From: Casuarius casuarius
Lineage: Eukaryota > Chordata > Aves > Casuariiformes > Casuariidae
Assembly (NCBI GenBank): GCA_003342895.1
Contig: PTFA01000011.1
Location: 3,645,644 to 3,709,643 of the forward strand
Direction of reading: 5' to 3'
DNA: 64,000 nt
Shown here: positions 12,701 through 23,509 of the stretch, piece by piece
Position numbering within the stretch: the stretch's first letter is position 1
Layout of the letters: every line of letters starts with the position of its first letter
Position numbers and translations under genes: made by a program
The notes under the pieces: model-generated
The model's input: only the letters and a program-made list of their open reading frames with translations
Database searches by the model: none
Told to the model about the DNA's origin: nothing

Positions 12701-15480
12701 CCAAAAGGTTCATTTTGAATCTCCTTTCACAGAGTGGTCAGTGATGGGGCTGTGCACTACCAGTAACATGCACTGCTCCTGGCAAATGAGAGATGGCTAC
12801 ACTCTGCAAATACATTCTGTTAATAAATTTAAACTATGTAACATAAAAGCTTTCCCCCTTCTGGTGTTTTCTGCAAAAATCAGTTGCCAACTCGCCTTCC
12901 CTCATCCCCTTTATCTTCTTTCCCTTCATCCTGGCACTTGATTCCTTCCACCTATTCTCCATGACATTCCCTTTTTCCTTTACTGACCCCACCAAACACC
13001 TCCTCTCTGCTCCCTGTCATGGTTTTGTGCTCCCCTGTAAAATCATTCACACACTCATCCCTCATATGTGTTTCCCCTGCTCCCTTTATCACTTGTCCCT
13101 TTAGCTGCAACAAGGAAATGTCCTCCCTAGTTCTCAGAGGGCAGGACTGCTGTGAAAATGAAGAAAAACAAGTTGTTTCTGTGTATGCATGCATGTGTGT
13201 TTGTGGGGAGAGGAAAGAGGAAGCGATATGCCTCTGTGTTTATTTTAGCTAGAAAAAGCTCTAAGGAAATAGTTCGTGTTACAGTTTGTCTTCCTCATCC
13301 GTTTTTTCTCTTTCCTAAGTCCTTCCCTCTAGATCACGTTTGTCCCTTTCTCCCATACTCTTTTCACCTCTACAGAACAGCTGCTATCTTTTCCCCTTCA
13401 AGATGTTCCACTCTTGCCCCTCATCTAAATATATTACATAATCCTATATATAAAAATACATCCTTTCACCCAGTTTCTTTTCCTCTCATACTTCACTCCT
13501 TTTCTCACCCTATTTTCTCCTTAGGTCTTTGCCCTGAAACACAACTTGCCCTGTATCAAAGCCAAGGGTACTTTTATTGCCTTTGTTGCTGGAGCAGTTC
13601 CTCCCTGCAAGCTCAGCTCTCAATTCTGCAAGTGTGTGACTTGCCCCAGCTGAACAGCTGCACATAATGGGTTCAGAGCGCTCCCTTTTCCCCTTTCAGT
13701 TATACCAAAGCTTAAGTTTCTCCTGAATATGGCCAGGGGAGGGCAGCAGTGGAGGGCCCCAGAGGGAAAGCCAGGCACTCTTCCCACTCTCTAGAGACAA
13801 GGGGAATATTGCAGAGAAAATAATTTTATTCTGTCTGTCCACAACAAGAAGACAGTACATAAATGGTAGACAATAGATGCATGGTATATTTTTCTTCTAG
13901 ATGAGATGGCTTTCCTGAACTAATCCCAACAAAATGATTCATTTGGCCTGCACCCCACTATTCGCAGGAGCCCTTCAGGTGAATTGTGCTGGCGACCCAC
14001 GACCTGATCCTCAGCACCTTCTTCTTGAGTGCCCCGTGACCCTGCCCAATGCCTGGATATGCATCTGCTGTGTGATGGAGCACATGGAGCACCTGGGGAC
14101 AGATGTTAGCCACATGAAAAATGTTGGTTGTGTGATGGGGAAGGAGCCTTAGCATACAGCCCTCAAGCACCTCTTGTAAATATATGACCTGCCCCAGCTG
14201 CAAGACTGAACACCATCATGGTCCGGACGTTGACGTTTATCAAAGAGAAGGGAGTCCCTTAGGGCAATCTGGGAATCCATACTGCTCTCTAATATATGAG
14301 CACCTCCCATATAAAATGGCTAGAGCAATAGCCTTATCTCCCTCTTGGGGGTCGAATGTCTGCGTGACATTGGATTCTCGGGGGTTCAGGTGGAAGGACT
14401 TTGGGAGTGGAGGGGCATTCCCCCTGTGGGCATAAATTTTGGAGCAAAAGTTCGTTCAGAGGCAAAGCTTTTGTGACCTTTGCCCGAGGGCTCAACCTGA
14501 TCTCCTCTGTAAGGTCATTCCTCAGTGGATTCTATCAGCAGAGAATATTTTGTTCTCAGTGTGATCTGAACTGTTTTTAGACTGAAATTCAACACTGCAT
14601 ACAGCCAGAGCTTGAACTAATAACTGACCCATGAAACTCAGCAGAGACTTGAACAGGGTAAAGAATAGAAAAGGCCAAGCACAGCATATTACATGCTTAG
14701 CTGACTTTATGGTCTACAGCTATATTTGCACCAGGCATACTGTAAGATGGTATAAAACAACAATCTTTCTGGTATCTGATGCCAAATTAATCTTTAAAAG
14801 CATTGGAACTTGCAACTGTTGTTGCCAATTCAAACTTCTGCACCTACAAACCTGGCATAGATAAGTTTGTGAAAGAGTTAGTTCGGATTTCTCTATGCTA
14901 CATTTCTATGCATAGACATACTTGGTTAGAGCAGAAAAATGGAAATCTCCCATTTTTTTAAAGGAAAAGTTGAGTGAAGTCTCAGTATTACTACAATTAA
15001 AAACATTCCTTTACACAAATCTTTATAAACTGACCAAGTGGACAAATAAAATTAGGTGTTCCACAGTATTTATTCTATAAGCAATGGGTTGAAGGCCAGG
15101 GTGTTGTTCAGATGTCAAAACAAGTCTTACAAAAGAGATGTTTCTACACACGCCCTGCAGTTTGCAAGCCATGGACTTGAGTTATGTTTAGTGGCACAGG
15201 ATCCCATGAGCTTTACAGTCCAAACCAGTTTCAGACAGACCCCACTGGTTGCAATTAAGTGGCAGTGCTTTTGCTCAGGGAAGGTGGGGCACCAACACTT
15301 GCCATTTCACAGAACTAGCTCTTTGAATTCATTTAACTGCAGCTAGGGAGAGCAGGACCGACAGTTCCATGAATACTTTTTGGATCTGACTGGACTTCCC
15401 TGGCCAGACAAACCAAGGGCAATATCAGGGATCAGCTGCTGCTGGGCACCGCACGGACACCATAGCCAACGCCCGGTCAC
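6740..15480. other. Intergenic stretch between the RCSD1-side promoter and the CREG1 island
   Basis: No exon, RNA gene or intact mobile element is recognisable. A CA/CG alternating block lies at about 10047-10115. An open frame at 7462-7734 ends in a hydrophobic segment but has no support. The segment 12885-13560 is pyrimidine-rich. Nothing else stands out by eye. Confidence 0.5.
10047..10115. repeat. Alternating purine-pyrimidine (CA/CG)n block
   Basis: The stretch is dominated by CA, CG and TG dinucleotide steps, including CGCGCGCACAC. Such alternation is the classic Z-DNA-forming pattern. It is imperfect, so it is an old or interrupted microsatellite. Confidence 0.75.
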
Positions 15481-15737
15481 TTAGACCTTGCAAAACACAT
15501 CGCCTTAAAGCCAGCGGGCGCCGAAAGGCAGGCAGAGCCGTTCTGCGGCGCTGGCTCCGCTTCAGCTGCCCAAGGGCCACCTCGGACCAGCGCCAGGAGC
15601 CTCGGCAGGCAGCTCCTGCGCCATCCTGTCACCGCCCGCCACAGCTCTGCAGCACGGCCAGAGGCGAGCGCTGGAACCGCCAACCGTTACTGCCCCGCGC
15701 CCCTCCCCTCCCCGCGCGCCCCTCCCACCCGCCTCCG

Positions 15738-15743
15738 CACGTG
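15738..15743. promoter_or_regulatory. CACGTG E-box, CLEAR-like
   Basis: The palindrome CACGTG lies in GCACGTGATC. Read on the minus strand it contains TCACGTG, the core of the CLEAR element bound by TFEB and TFE3 at lysosomal genes. CREG1 is largely lysosomal, so the site is plausible as a functional element. The flank does not fully match GTCACGTGAC. Confidence 0.5.
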
Positions 15744-15808
15744 ATCAGAGGGAGCGAAGCGCTTCTGCGCGGCTACCCTCCTGCCTCTCCAGCCGCTCGC
15801 GAAATCTG

Positions 15809-16100
15809 ATTGGTGGAGAGTCCTGAGGAGGCCTCCCATTGGCTGCTGGATGACCAGTGACTCCGCCCCCTTTGCCTCTCCCTCCCGAAGGTGAGCAGGA
15901 GCGGTCAGTGTTGTTTACAACGGCGGCAATCTGCTGGGATTCGCCCCGCCTTCCGGCAGCTCTCATTGGCTGAAGAAGCGGACATCGCGAGTCCATTGGC
16001 TGACGGCGCAAAGGCTAATTTCCCACTCGCAAGGTTCTCCCTATCCCGTCCTCAGCGTGTTCTCATTGGCGAAGGGGAGCGGGTCGGGCGTTCCGATTGG
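15809..16100 (+). promoter_or_regulatory. Cluster of six inverted CCAAT (ATTGG) boxes
   Basis: ATTGG pentamers start at 15809, 15838, 15965, 15995, 16065 and 16096, all in the same orientation. Four have the ATTGGC form and a fifth reads ATTGGTGG. They fall into three pairs spaced 29, 30 and 31 bases. NF-Y is the known factor for this motif, and spacing of about three helical turns is typical of cooperating NF-Y sites. Binding itself is inferred. Confidence 0.75.
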
Positions 16101-16206
16101 CGGAGGGCGGAGCGACCCGCTCCTCCCCGCGTGGGGCAGGGGGCACAGGGAGCCGGGCTTGGGGTTAGCGGCGGTTAGTGGCCGTTGGGGCTCGGGACGG
16201 CGCGCG

Positions 16207-16479
16207 ATGGTTCCGTTGCTGCTCCTGTGCGCGGCGGCGCTGCCGCTGGCGGCCCGCGGGGCCATCCCGGCGCCGGAGGAGGCGGCGCGCATGGCGCGCT
16301 TCGTGCTGCACAACTGCGACTGGGGCGCGCTGGCCACCCTCTCCACGCAGGAGGGGCTTCGCGGTCGCCCCTTCGCCAACATCTTCTCCCTCAGCGACGG
16401 CGCTCCTGGGCCGCACGGCGGCAGCGGCGTCCCCTACCTCTACCTCACCGACCTGGAGATCTCCGTGCAGGACCTGGAG
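16207..16479 (+). CDS. CREG1: CREG1 coding exon 1 (residues 1-91)
   Basis: CREG1 is a secreted and endolysosomal glycoprotein with an FMN-binding split-barrel-like fold that does not use flavin. It is linked to differentiation, autophagy and binding of the mannose-6-phosphate/IGF2 receptor. This exon encodes a hydrophobic signal peptide (about residues 1-18, MVPLLLLCAAALPLAARG), then the conserved blocks ARFVLHNCDWGALATLST and RGRPFANIFSLSDG, which match the human protein closely. The ATG at 16207 has G at -3 and +4 and no upstream in-frame ATG. The exon ends in phase 0 before GTGAGC. It is extremely GC-rich, unlike exons 2 and 3. The N-terminal region is shorter than in human CREG1 (192 against 220 residues in total). 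Confidence 0.95.
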
Positions 16480-18914
16480 GTGAGCGGGCGCCGCTGGAGC
16501 GAGGCGAGGGCCGCCTCGGAGGGGTTTTGCCCCCACAGGCGGCACAGGGAGGGACGGGGGGGGGGACCGGCGGTGCGTGTGTCAGCGGCCATATGAGGGA
16601 GGAGTTTGGTCTCGGAGTTAGGTAAGAAGGCGTGTTTTGCAGGTAGGCAGGGGCGGTGCCGTTTGCGCTAGCTCTGATACCTTCTGTTGGGCGAGAGCCA
16701 CCATGCGAGCGCTGCGTTTTGGGCAGAACCTGTAGCTCTGACACTTGTGGTGGTGGGGAAGCTCCAGTGGATCCAGGCCCTCTGTGCACTCCAGACCCAC
16801 GCTCTCCCAGTGCCTACCCCTCAGCGTCTTCTGAATGACGAAGAAAGCATTTTCAGCTTTTTCTTAGCATTCTATTTGAAAGTAGAATTATAGTAACTGC
16901 TGATGTGAATAAGGTGAGATGCACCTACATTTGACAGTCTGTATAGTGTCTTTGAAAAATCCAACCTGAAAATGGTATATACTGACTGGAAATAATAACA
17001 GGGAAACCAGTATGAGACACTTAAAACTTACTAGGTTGAAAGTTACTTAATGCAATGTCATATTTTTCTTGGTCACTTACGCTTTTTCATCTCAGGAGGA
17101 AGTTATGGTTGGAATATTTTTGTAAGGGTCAGGGTTTTCACCAGAATTTTATGCAGGCAACATAGTGGTGCTAATGACCCTTTCCACGAATGCCACTTCA
17201 TTTGTGAACCCTGGGGACAATTATTAGTCCTTGAGCATCTAAATATAAAGTGTTGCTGTCTGTTTTGACACGCAGTAGTCTTGGGAAGGTCCTGCTGGTC
17301 ATAGTCCAGAAAGTTCTGATTTCCTGAGTAGCGTTCCGATAGCAGAGGTGACTGAAGTTTCAAGAGGAACACTGAACAGAGAGATGAGGGGCCAAAGGAT
17401 CTTTAGACAGAGAAAATGGAGAGGAGAACTTAATGCAAAAAATAAAGGACTGGTAGTGTAGGGCGTGAGCAAAGAGGACTCCCATACAGACTACTGAAGA
17501 AATAGTAATTAAATCCCTGGAGTTTACCGGTAAAGCAGGTGCACAGCAAAAGACTGGCACACTGATGTTCTGAGTATGCATAATTGGCCCTTGCCTCAGC
17601 TCTTTTGCTTGGTTGTGGTCAAGAGAAAATTGACTAAAAAGTTAGGGAGACAGCGGTTGTATGCATCCTTTATTAAAGAGTAGCTTCTTCTAGTAACTAC
17701 TACAGTATTATTAAAACAAATATGCACAAAACTTAGTAACAGAATTTTTTTCAGACTTCATTTTAATACAAACCTCTTTGTTTTCTCTCCCACTCAGCTT
17801 TTAAGTTGTTACTTCAAAACTGTTTATTTATGGTGTAGAAAACCTAATTTGTCTTGTGTAATATCTCTTCCTCCACCCCCCATACTGTCCTCTGTTGTCA
17901 GATATAAAAATAATGCTACGAACTCTAAATAAACATTTTCCTTCAGAAAGCTCCCCGAGAGATTTGTATTCTACTGTTGTAGGGCAGAAACAGTCACATG
18001 GAGGGAGACTTCCGATGGAAAAAATGCTGAACAATCATGACTCAGCTTTTTTGTAGTTAAGCAACTTCCTGTCTGTGCTGTGAGTCATATGGTAGCTCTT
18101 GCTTCCTAAGTTCAGTGGTGCACTGCAGAGTGCTTATGTGACTTTTGAGATGAGTGCCTTTAATTTCCCAAAGGACATGAAATTTCTGTTTTGGGAGAAG
18201 AATGAACTTAAGTATGTGTCATTCTGCAGTAGGCAAACCTGTTTCGAACAAATACTTTTCAAGCTTATTGTGGTCTCCAAATTAATTTTAGAACAAACAA
18301 ATAGATACAGAGTCTTTATTCTTCAAGTTTGGTGCCTTACTTAAATTCTAAGGGTTTTTTAAACCTACTTTTTAAAATTCACTTTGAATGTCGAAAGAGT
18401 TGACCAGTTTGGGCGTGGACGGAGGGCTTGGGTTTTTTTGGTTTGCTTGTTTTGTTTTTGCTTTTTGCTAGTTCAGTACTTTCATTCACAGTTGCGACAG
18501 CTGGTTGGTTATCTTTCAGTAATCCTTTGTCCTTCCACCAGAATTAACTTAATGAATTTCACTGTATCTTCTTCTCTATAGCCCTGTACGTTAATTGGAA
18601 TATATCATAATTTGAATGTGAAATAGCTAGACTGTATATTGAATTCAGAGTTTTAAAGAGTGCTGACTTTGTGAGGTTTTCATTTTATCCTATCAAACTT
18701 TAACACACTTATCAACTGTGCTGTCTTTCAGAGTCAGAGCTCATCTGAGTAGGTTTTCAGATATAACTAGGGAAAAAAAAAGATGACAGCTTTGTTCTTT
18801 TTGCAAGTAATTCTGAACTGAATAAAGTACCAAAAACTGTAAATATCATGGTGGATATCACTTTTTTTCTTGCAAAGGTACATCAGCCTATTTATCTTAC
18901 TATTTGTATTTTAG
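16480..18914 (+). other. CREG1: CREG1 intron 1
   Basis: The intron begins GTGAGC and ends TTTTAG. Its first 170 bases are still in the CpG island and include a run of ten G at 16556-16565. The rest is AT-rich with T-rich tracts near 18420. No other feature is recognisable. Confidence 0.9.
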
Positions 18915-19034
18915 GTCAATTCGAATGCCTCCTTAACTGTGTCTTTGGCACAGACTCCTTACTGCAAGAAGCACAAGTATGATCCCCAGAATCCCCTCTG
19001 TGCCCACATAATCTTCTGTGGGAATATTGTAAAG
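18915..19034 (+). CDS. CREG1: CREG1 coding exon 2 (residues 92-131)
   Basis: Forty codons lie between an acceptor ending TTTTAG and a donor GTAAGC, both in phase 0. The translation contains LTVSLAQTPYCKKHKYDPQ and NPLCAHIIFCGNIVK, which align with the human CREG1 segment around its conserved cysteines. It includes an N-A-S sequon at residue 95. Human CREG1 has PYATLT at this point, so the glycosylation site appears to be specific to this lineage. The exon is short and AT-rich compared with exon 1. Confidence 0.95.
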
Positions 19035-21113
19035 GTAAGCAGCTGAAAGTTGACATGGGACAAGATTGCATGTGTTGAATAGTATTGCTAATTGAAAGAA
19101 CAACAGAAATGTCAGAATATTTATACTGAAGTTCATGAAGTGATTCTATGTGTCAGGACATCAGAAGGCTAGCTCATAGTTTGTGTGAGGAAAATGAAAT
19201 AACCATGTGATATTTGCAGGAGTTCTGCTGAAGTGTCTTTAGCAAGGCACTCGGGAGGAGGGCATTGCAATGAAGGAAGTCTCCCTAATTCCTCTAGACC
19301 TATTTAGAAACTAAAATATGCAAGACAGTTCTCTGGGAGTGAAGTATTGTGGAAGTTTTCTTATCTCATTTGCTCAGTTAAGTTCTTTGGTCCATCCAGT
19401 TTGGCAGTTGTGCTTCCAAAACTTTACTGAAGCAACTATTAATATGAGCTATACAGTTACAGGTATTAGAGACAGAAAAGGTGTATTAGATTACGTGGCA
19501 GTATTGCTGCCAGTGCTTATTTCCTGCAGTAACCTTTCAAATTCACTTTGTCCCACAGAAGGCATTTAGAATGGCATCTAGAAAGGCATGTATTATTTAT
19601 CAGAGATCTTAATCCCATTATTGAGGATGGTGACTGAGGATGAGGACTAATCACCATTAGGCTCTTGTGTGATGGACTTAATTCTTATTTGCTGTTTTCA
19701 CATGTCAAATATTTGTTTGTTACATTCTAGCAACCCTTTAATTACTGTCGTGTTTAAAATAAACAGTCCCATTACTGATGGTAATTAGTTTCTTTTGTAT
19801 CATATCCAGAACTCAAACTTGTTGATTTAACCCTCAAACATTTGCACATTGTATATTAAGCGCTGTCAGGCATTTTAGCTGCCATTCTCTATGGATTCTC
19901 AGCTGTTTCATAGTCTGTGTGTGTATGTATATGCGTTGGAAGAACCTCTGATTTTTGGTATCTTTTTGAGCGTGCAGGTGCAGAGGAGGTAAAATTACAC
20001 CTAAAACACTGCATAGTAAGCATGTAGCAGGGATCTGCTACTTCTCTTTTGAGATTTGATATTTCAAATACCACCCAAGATCATGCTGTTCCTTTTTGCT
20101 GCTTCCCGAGTTGCAGAACCTTACTTAGCTTGCCATGTGTATATGTTGCCATTATACCTCTACCAACATTAAGATAGAGAGCAAAACACTTTCTAGTCCT
20201 GGCTTTCAGCTGTTACTGAGTTTTTTATTTTACTTGAATACCATTCCTGCCTAAGCACTTATATCAAGGCCTTATCTTTTTTCCCCCTTTTTTGTTTGAC
20301 TAGTCGAGCTGTGCACACTTTAGTCTTGAAGAATACAGAGAAAATTTGCCTCCAAGAACAGCTTCCCAAATCACAGCTTATAAAAAACTTGAATTCAAAA
20401 AAAGCTTTGAAGAAACAATTCTGCACGAAGGTTTCAGTCTCCATAAATGCATAGTTGGCATCACTATTTGCTTTTCCATCAAAAGTAAAATCTGATGTTT
20501 TATTTATGCCAAAATCATCTTAAGTATTTTTTTTAACTAAAACCAATCCTCACTCTTTGGAGGGTTTGTCACTCTAGCAAGAGAGACAAAAAGAGATGCA
20601 TAGTTTCTCTAGCAAGACCTATAAGTATCTTTTTTTAAGATCCTTTCTAATATATGTTCTGTGGATTTGCATAATTGTCTTCTGTAAAATAAATACTTTT
20701 CTTCAGAATAGGGCGTGGTTTTATCCACACTATTTCAAACAAGTCAGTGTCAGGTTGGATCTAGTCTTTATACTAGGAAGGAATTAATATTGCTTCTAAA
20801 TCTATCAGTCTGCCTATATCTCCATTCAAATAGCAGAAAAAAGACTCTTGTTGATGAAGTACTTTCTTGCTCATGCTTACTTTAAAGGGCATCCTTTTGA
20901 TTTTAATATTACAAGCAACTATTTTGGAGTATTTGCCTGTATCATGTATAGCTGTAGCCCCCTCTGAAGATAAACCCTGCCATAGTAATGAATCCTTTGG
21001 GATAGGACATAGCTAAACTGAAAAGAGAACACTGCAATCAGCAGTGTGTTTTAGCTAACATTTATCTTTGCACAACTGTATCTTAATGTAGTATTTTGCT
21101 GGTTATTGTTCAG
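19035..21113 (+). other. CREG1: CREG1 intron 2
   Basis: The intron begins GTAAGC and ends TTCAG. It is AT-rich, and I see no exon, RNA gene or clear mobile element in it. Confidence 0.9.
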
Positions 21114-21299
21114 GTGAATGATTCAGAAGCCAGCTTAGCAAAAAAAGCATTATTCAGTCGCCACCCTGAGATGGAAAGTTGGCCTAAGGATCACAACTGG
21201 TTCTTTGCAAAATTCAACATCACCAATATTTGGGTCCTGGACTACTTCGGTGGATTGAAAACTGTGACACCAGAAGAATATTACAGTGTCAAGCCTTAG
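21114..21299 (+). CDS. CREG1: CREG1 coding exon 3 with stop (residues 132-192)
   Basis: The exon follows an acceptor ending TTCAG and encodes the most conserved part of the protein: SRHPEMESWPKDHNWFFAK, then NITNIWVLDYFGG and VTPEEYY, then SVKP and a TAG stop. Two sequons are present, N-D-S (residue 133) and N-I-T (residue 166), both shared in position with human CREG1. The human C-terminal sequon N-V-T is lost here because the tail reads YYSVKP instead of YYNVTVQ. The coding sequence joins exons 1 and 2 without frame change and gives 192 residues. Confidence 0.95.
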   Translation: MNDSEASLAKKALFSRHPEMESWPKDHNWFFAKFNITNIWVLDYFGGLKTVTPEEYYSVKP

Positions 21300-21301
21300 T
21301 A

Positions 21302-21907
21302 GTAAGTACTTAGTTTGTTGCATGCTTAGCTTTTGTCATGGTTGGAACCTTTAAAATTTTTTCCATAGGGACATTATTATTAACAGTATATATTATCTAT
21401 CTGGGTTTTTTTGTACCCATTTTATGTCTTTTCCCTAAGTAAGGGATGCAGTATCCGAAATCTTGATATGTTTGAATAGAGGATCCACCTAGTTACAATA
21501 TCAAGTATAGTAAGCTTTGCTAGGTATACATACCATAATTGAAAATCAAAGGTTGGTACTTGTACATCAACTTAAATATAGTTTCTTGAGAGGAAAGACT
21601 TCCAGAGTAAGTGCAGTCACTTTCCTGCATTTGGATTCATTGCAAGATAGATGATATTTTGGCCTATTAGTTAAAAATAGTGAGACTACTTAGCATTTAT
21701 GAAGTTCCATCAATAGGATTGTTACTGCAATATTGTATAAAACTTCCACAGAAGTTTAAGATGACACTTGAATCTTTCATCATATTGAAGTGTAGAGAAA
21801 TTCTGTTCTATTGTCTACATAAAACTAAGTCTTCAAATATTTCAAATACATTTTATCTCAGTCAATGCTTACACTTTCAATTTCATTCTTATTCTTACTC
21901 CTTGTAG
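21302..21907 (+). other. CREG1: Probable CREG1 intron 3 inside the 3'UTR
   Basis: Two bases after the stop codon there is a strong consensus donor, GTAAGT (21302-21307). A good acceptor with a pyrimidine tract ending CTTGTAG lies at 21907. As I recall, mammalian CREG1 is annotated with four exons, which would fit a last intron after or near the stop. An intron so close to the stop is not expected to trigger nonsense-mediated decay. RNA reads across 21301/21908 would settle it. Confidence 0.5.
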
Positions 21908-22003
21908 GTAGAGGAAGATCCTGGGTGATGCTGATATACAAATGAATTGCTTTGGCTGACTGTTTCATGAAAGATTTATCTTTTCTACATATTGTAGAGC
22001 TGA

Positions 22004-22043
22004 ATTAATAATGCAAAAAACCCAAACAGCCTGCATTATTAAT
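22004..22043 (+). other. 12-bp inverted repeat in the CREG1 3'UTR
   Basis: ATTAATAATGCA (22004-22015) is the exact reverse complement of TGCATTATTAAT (22032-22043), with a 16-base spacer. In RNA this would form a hairpin. The arms are AT-rich, so its stability is moderate. Confidence 0.7.
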
Positions 22044-23503
22044 GAGCTTGAGTAACCCTTCTGAAGCAAATGTTAATTTTCACTGACTAGCACAACTTGA
22101 ATCATGTCATACTCACAAACCTTTATGCACAAGCCATAACTTTATTTTAGTCATTGGACATGATTCTAGAAAGCTATAATCTGCCCATTGACAGTCTGCA
22201 TTCAGAAAGGCTGTGTTTACTGGAAGCTAAAGGATTAGTCCAGTTTTGCACTTTTCAGTGCCTTAGTTAAATCATATCTGTTTGCAGGTGCACTCAGTTT
22301 TTTCTTAATACCAGTTTATTTTAGATCTGTGTTTGTGCCAAAGTAAACTGTAGTCAACTGAATACTATGAGATGGCTCAGCTCTCCCTATGGAATGGAAA
22401 GGGTCGCTTGTATTGCTATGGAAAATGACCTGCTGAGTTCCCACATTCTGTAAGAATTTTCTTTCCATCTTAATACACTCATAGAACATACATGTAGTTT
22501 GCATAAAAACAACCATATCTTGGTAAGTCTTTGGCTGACAGTGGTTATATGCCCTAATTCTTTAAAAGAAGCAGGTATTATTAGTGAAAGTGCCTGAGTT
22601 TTGTACAAGAAGAGTTTGGGCTTGTGAATTCAATGAAACTGCTGTAAAAAATTATTTTCAAATTTGGATTCTGCTTTGTTAATCTGATCAAATGACAGCT
22701 TTCTTTACCCTTAACAGAAGAACTGAGTGGATCTTTTTTTTTTCCTTCGGAAGCATATACAGCATTTTTGGGTAACCCAGAAGGTGAGAAAATAGCTAAT
22801 GAGATAGGGTACAGATATTTCATCACTTGTGGAGAATGAAAATGAATGGTGTGGATGAACTTAATTCTCTGCTTCTTACAATAAGCCACAAACACACACA
22901 ACCATGAGAAATAAATTAACATCTTCTTATATCCTCTCTTATCTCCCAAGTGCTCAGTTCACAAATATCCAAAAGTGATTATGACTGATTAAGTTGATTT
23001 CACCATAAGCAAATATTACCTACCCAACAGAGTAAAGAATGTGAGAATATGGACCCCTTAGTGGCAGATCCATATATAGAACAGTGAAATTGGTCAGATC
23101 AAGTCCCTACTTCTTAGTATCATCGTTATATTTTATATTACTACTTATCTCAAATGCTGGAAAGAATTTTTTGAAAGTATTTTTTAAGCAATTTATTAAA
23201 TTTTCCTTCTCTGCAAAGGGGGGATAAAAGGTACTTGTTGCTGTATTAAACACATCCTATGAAGTACTTGGTAAGTAGTTTAGGAACAAATAAGTTTGCA
23301 ATATGAAAGTAGTTTTTGTTGCATAGATAACACTGAAATTAAACATGAAATCAGAGAATATTTTTATAAAAGTATAACAATTGTAGAAACGCAAGTGATC
23401 TTATGGTATCGACTTGATCCTTTCCATGGGGACACCTGTATACATTGTATGTCACTCCATAACTTATGAGGTGTGAGACTAATGATGCTGGGCTTTTGTT
23501 AAA

Positions 23504-23509
23504 AATAAA
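23504..23509 (+). terminator. CREG1: CREG1 polyadenylation signal AATAAA
   Basis: A canonical AATAAA is followed within 20 bases by a GT-rich stretch (TGTTGTTGGGTGTT). This is the normal layout of a strong cleavage site, predicted at about 23518-23530. Confidence 0.6.

Larger units (their letters stand above)
15480..16650. promoter_or_regulatory. CREG1 CpG island and promoter
   Basis: GC content and CpG density rise sharply here and fall again soon after CREG1 exon 1. The region has no TATA box near the expected start. It carries GC boxes (for example CCGCCCCC near 15865), six inverted CCAAT boxes and an E-box. It is a typical housekeeping-style island promoter. Transcription probably starts between about 16100 and 16200, which is an inference from the last CCAAT box and the ATG at 16207. 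Confidence 0.85.

Noticed and set aside
13934..14203. Overlapping frames on both strands with cysteine- and histidine-rich products
   Set aside because: Neither shows a known domain or splice context; treated as chance frames.
16057..16206. In-frame upstream extension of CREG1
   Set aside because: The codon at 16057 is GTG, there is no upstream in-frame ATG, and the extension lacks similarity to CREG1. The ATG at 16207 gives a proper signal peptide.
15477..16790. Several open frames on both strands in the CpG island
   Set aside because: High GC removes stop codons. Only the frame from 16207 matches a known protein (CREG1); the others are shadows or chance frames.
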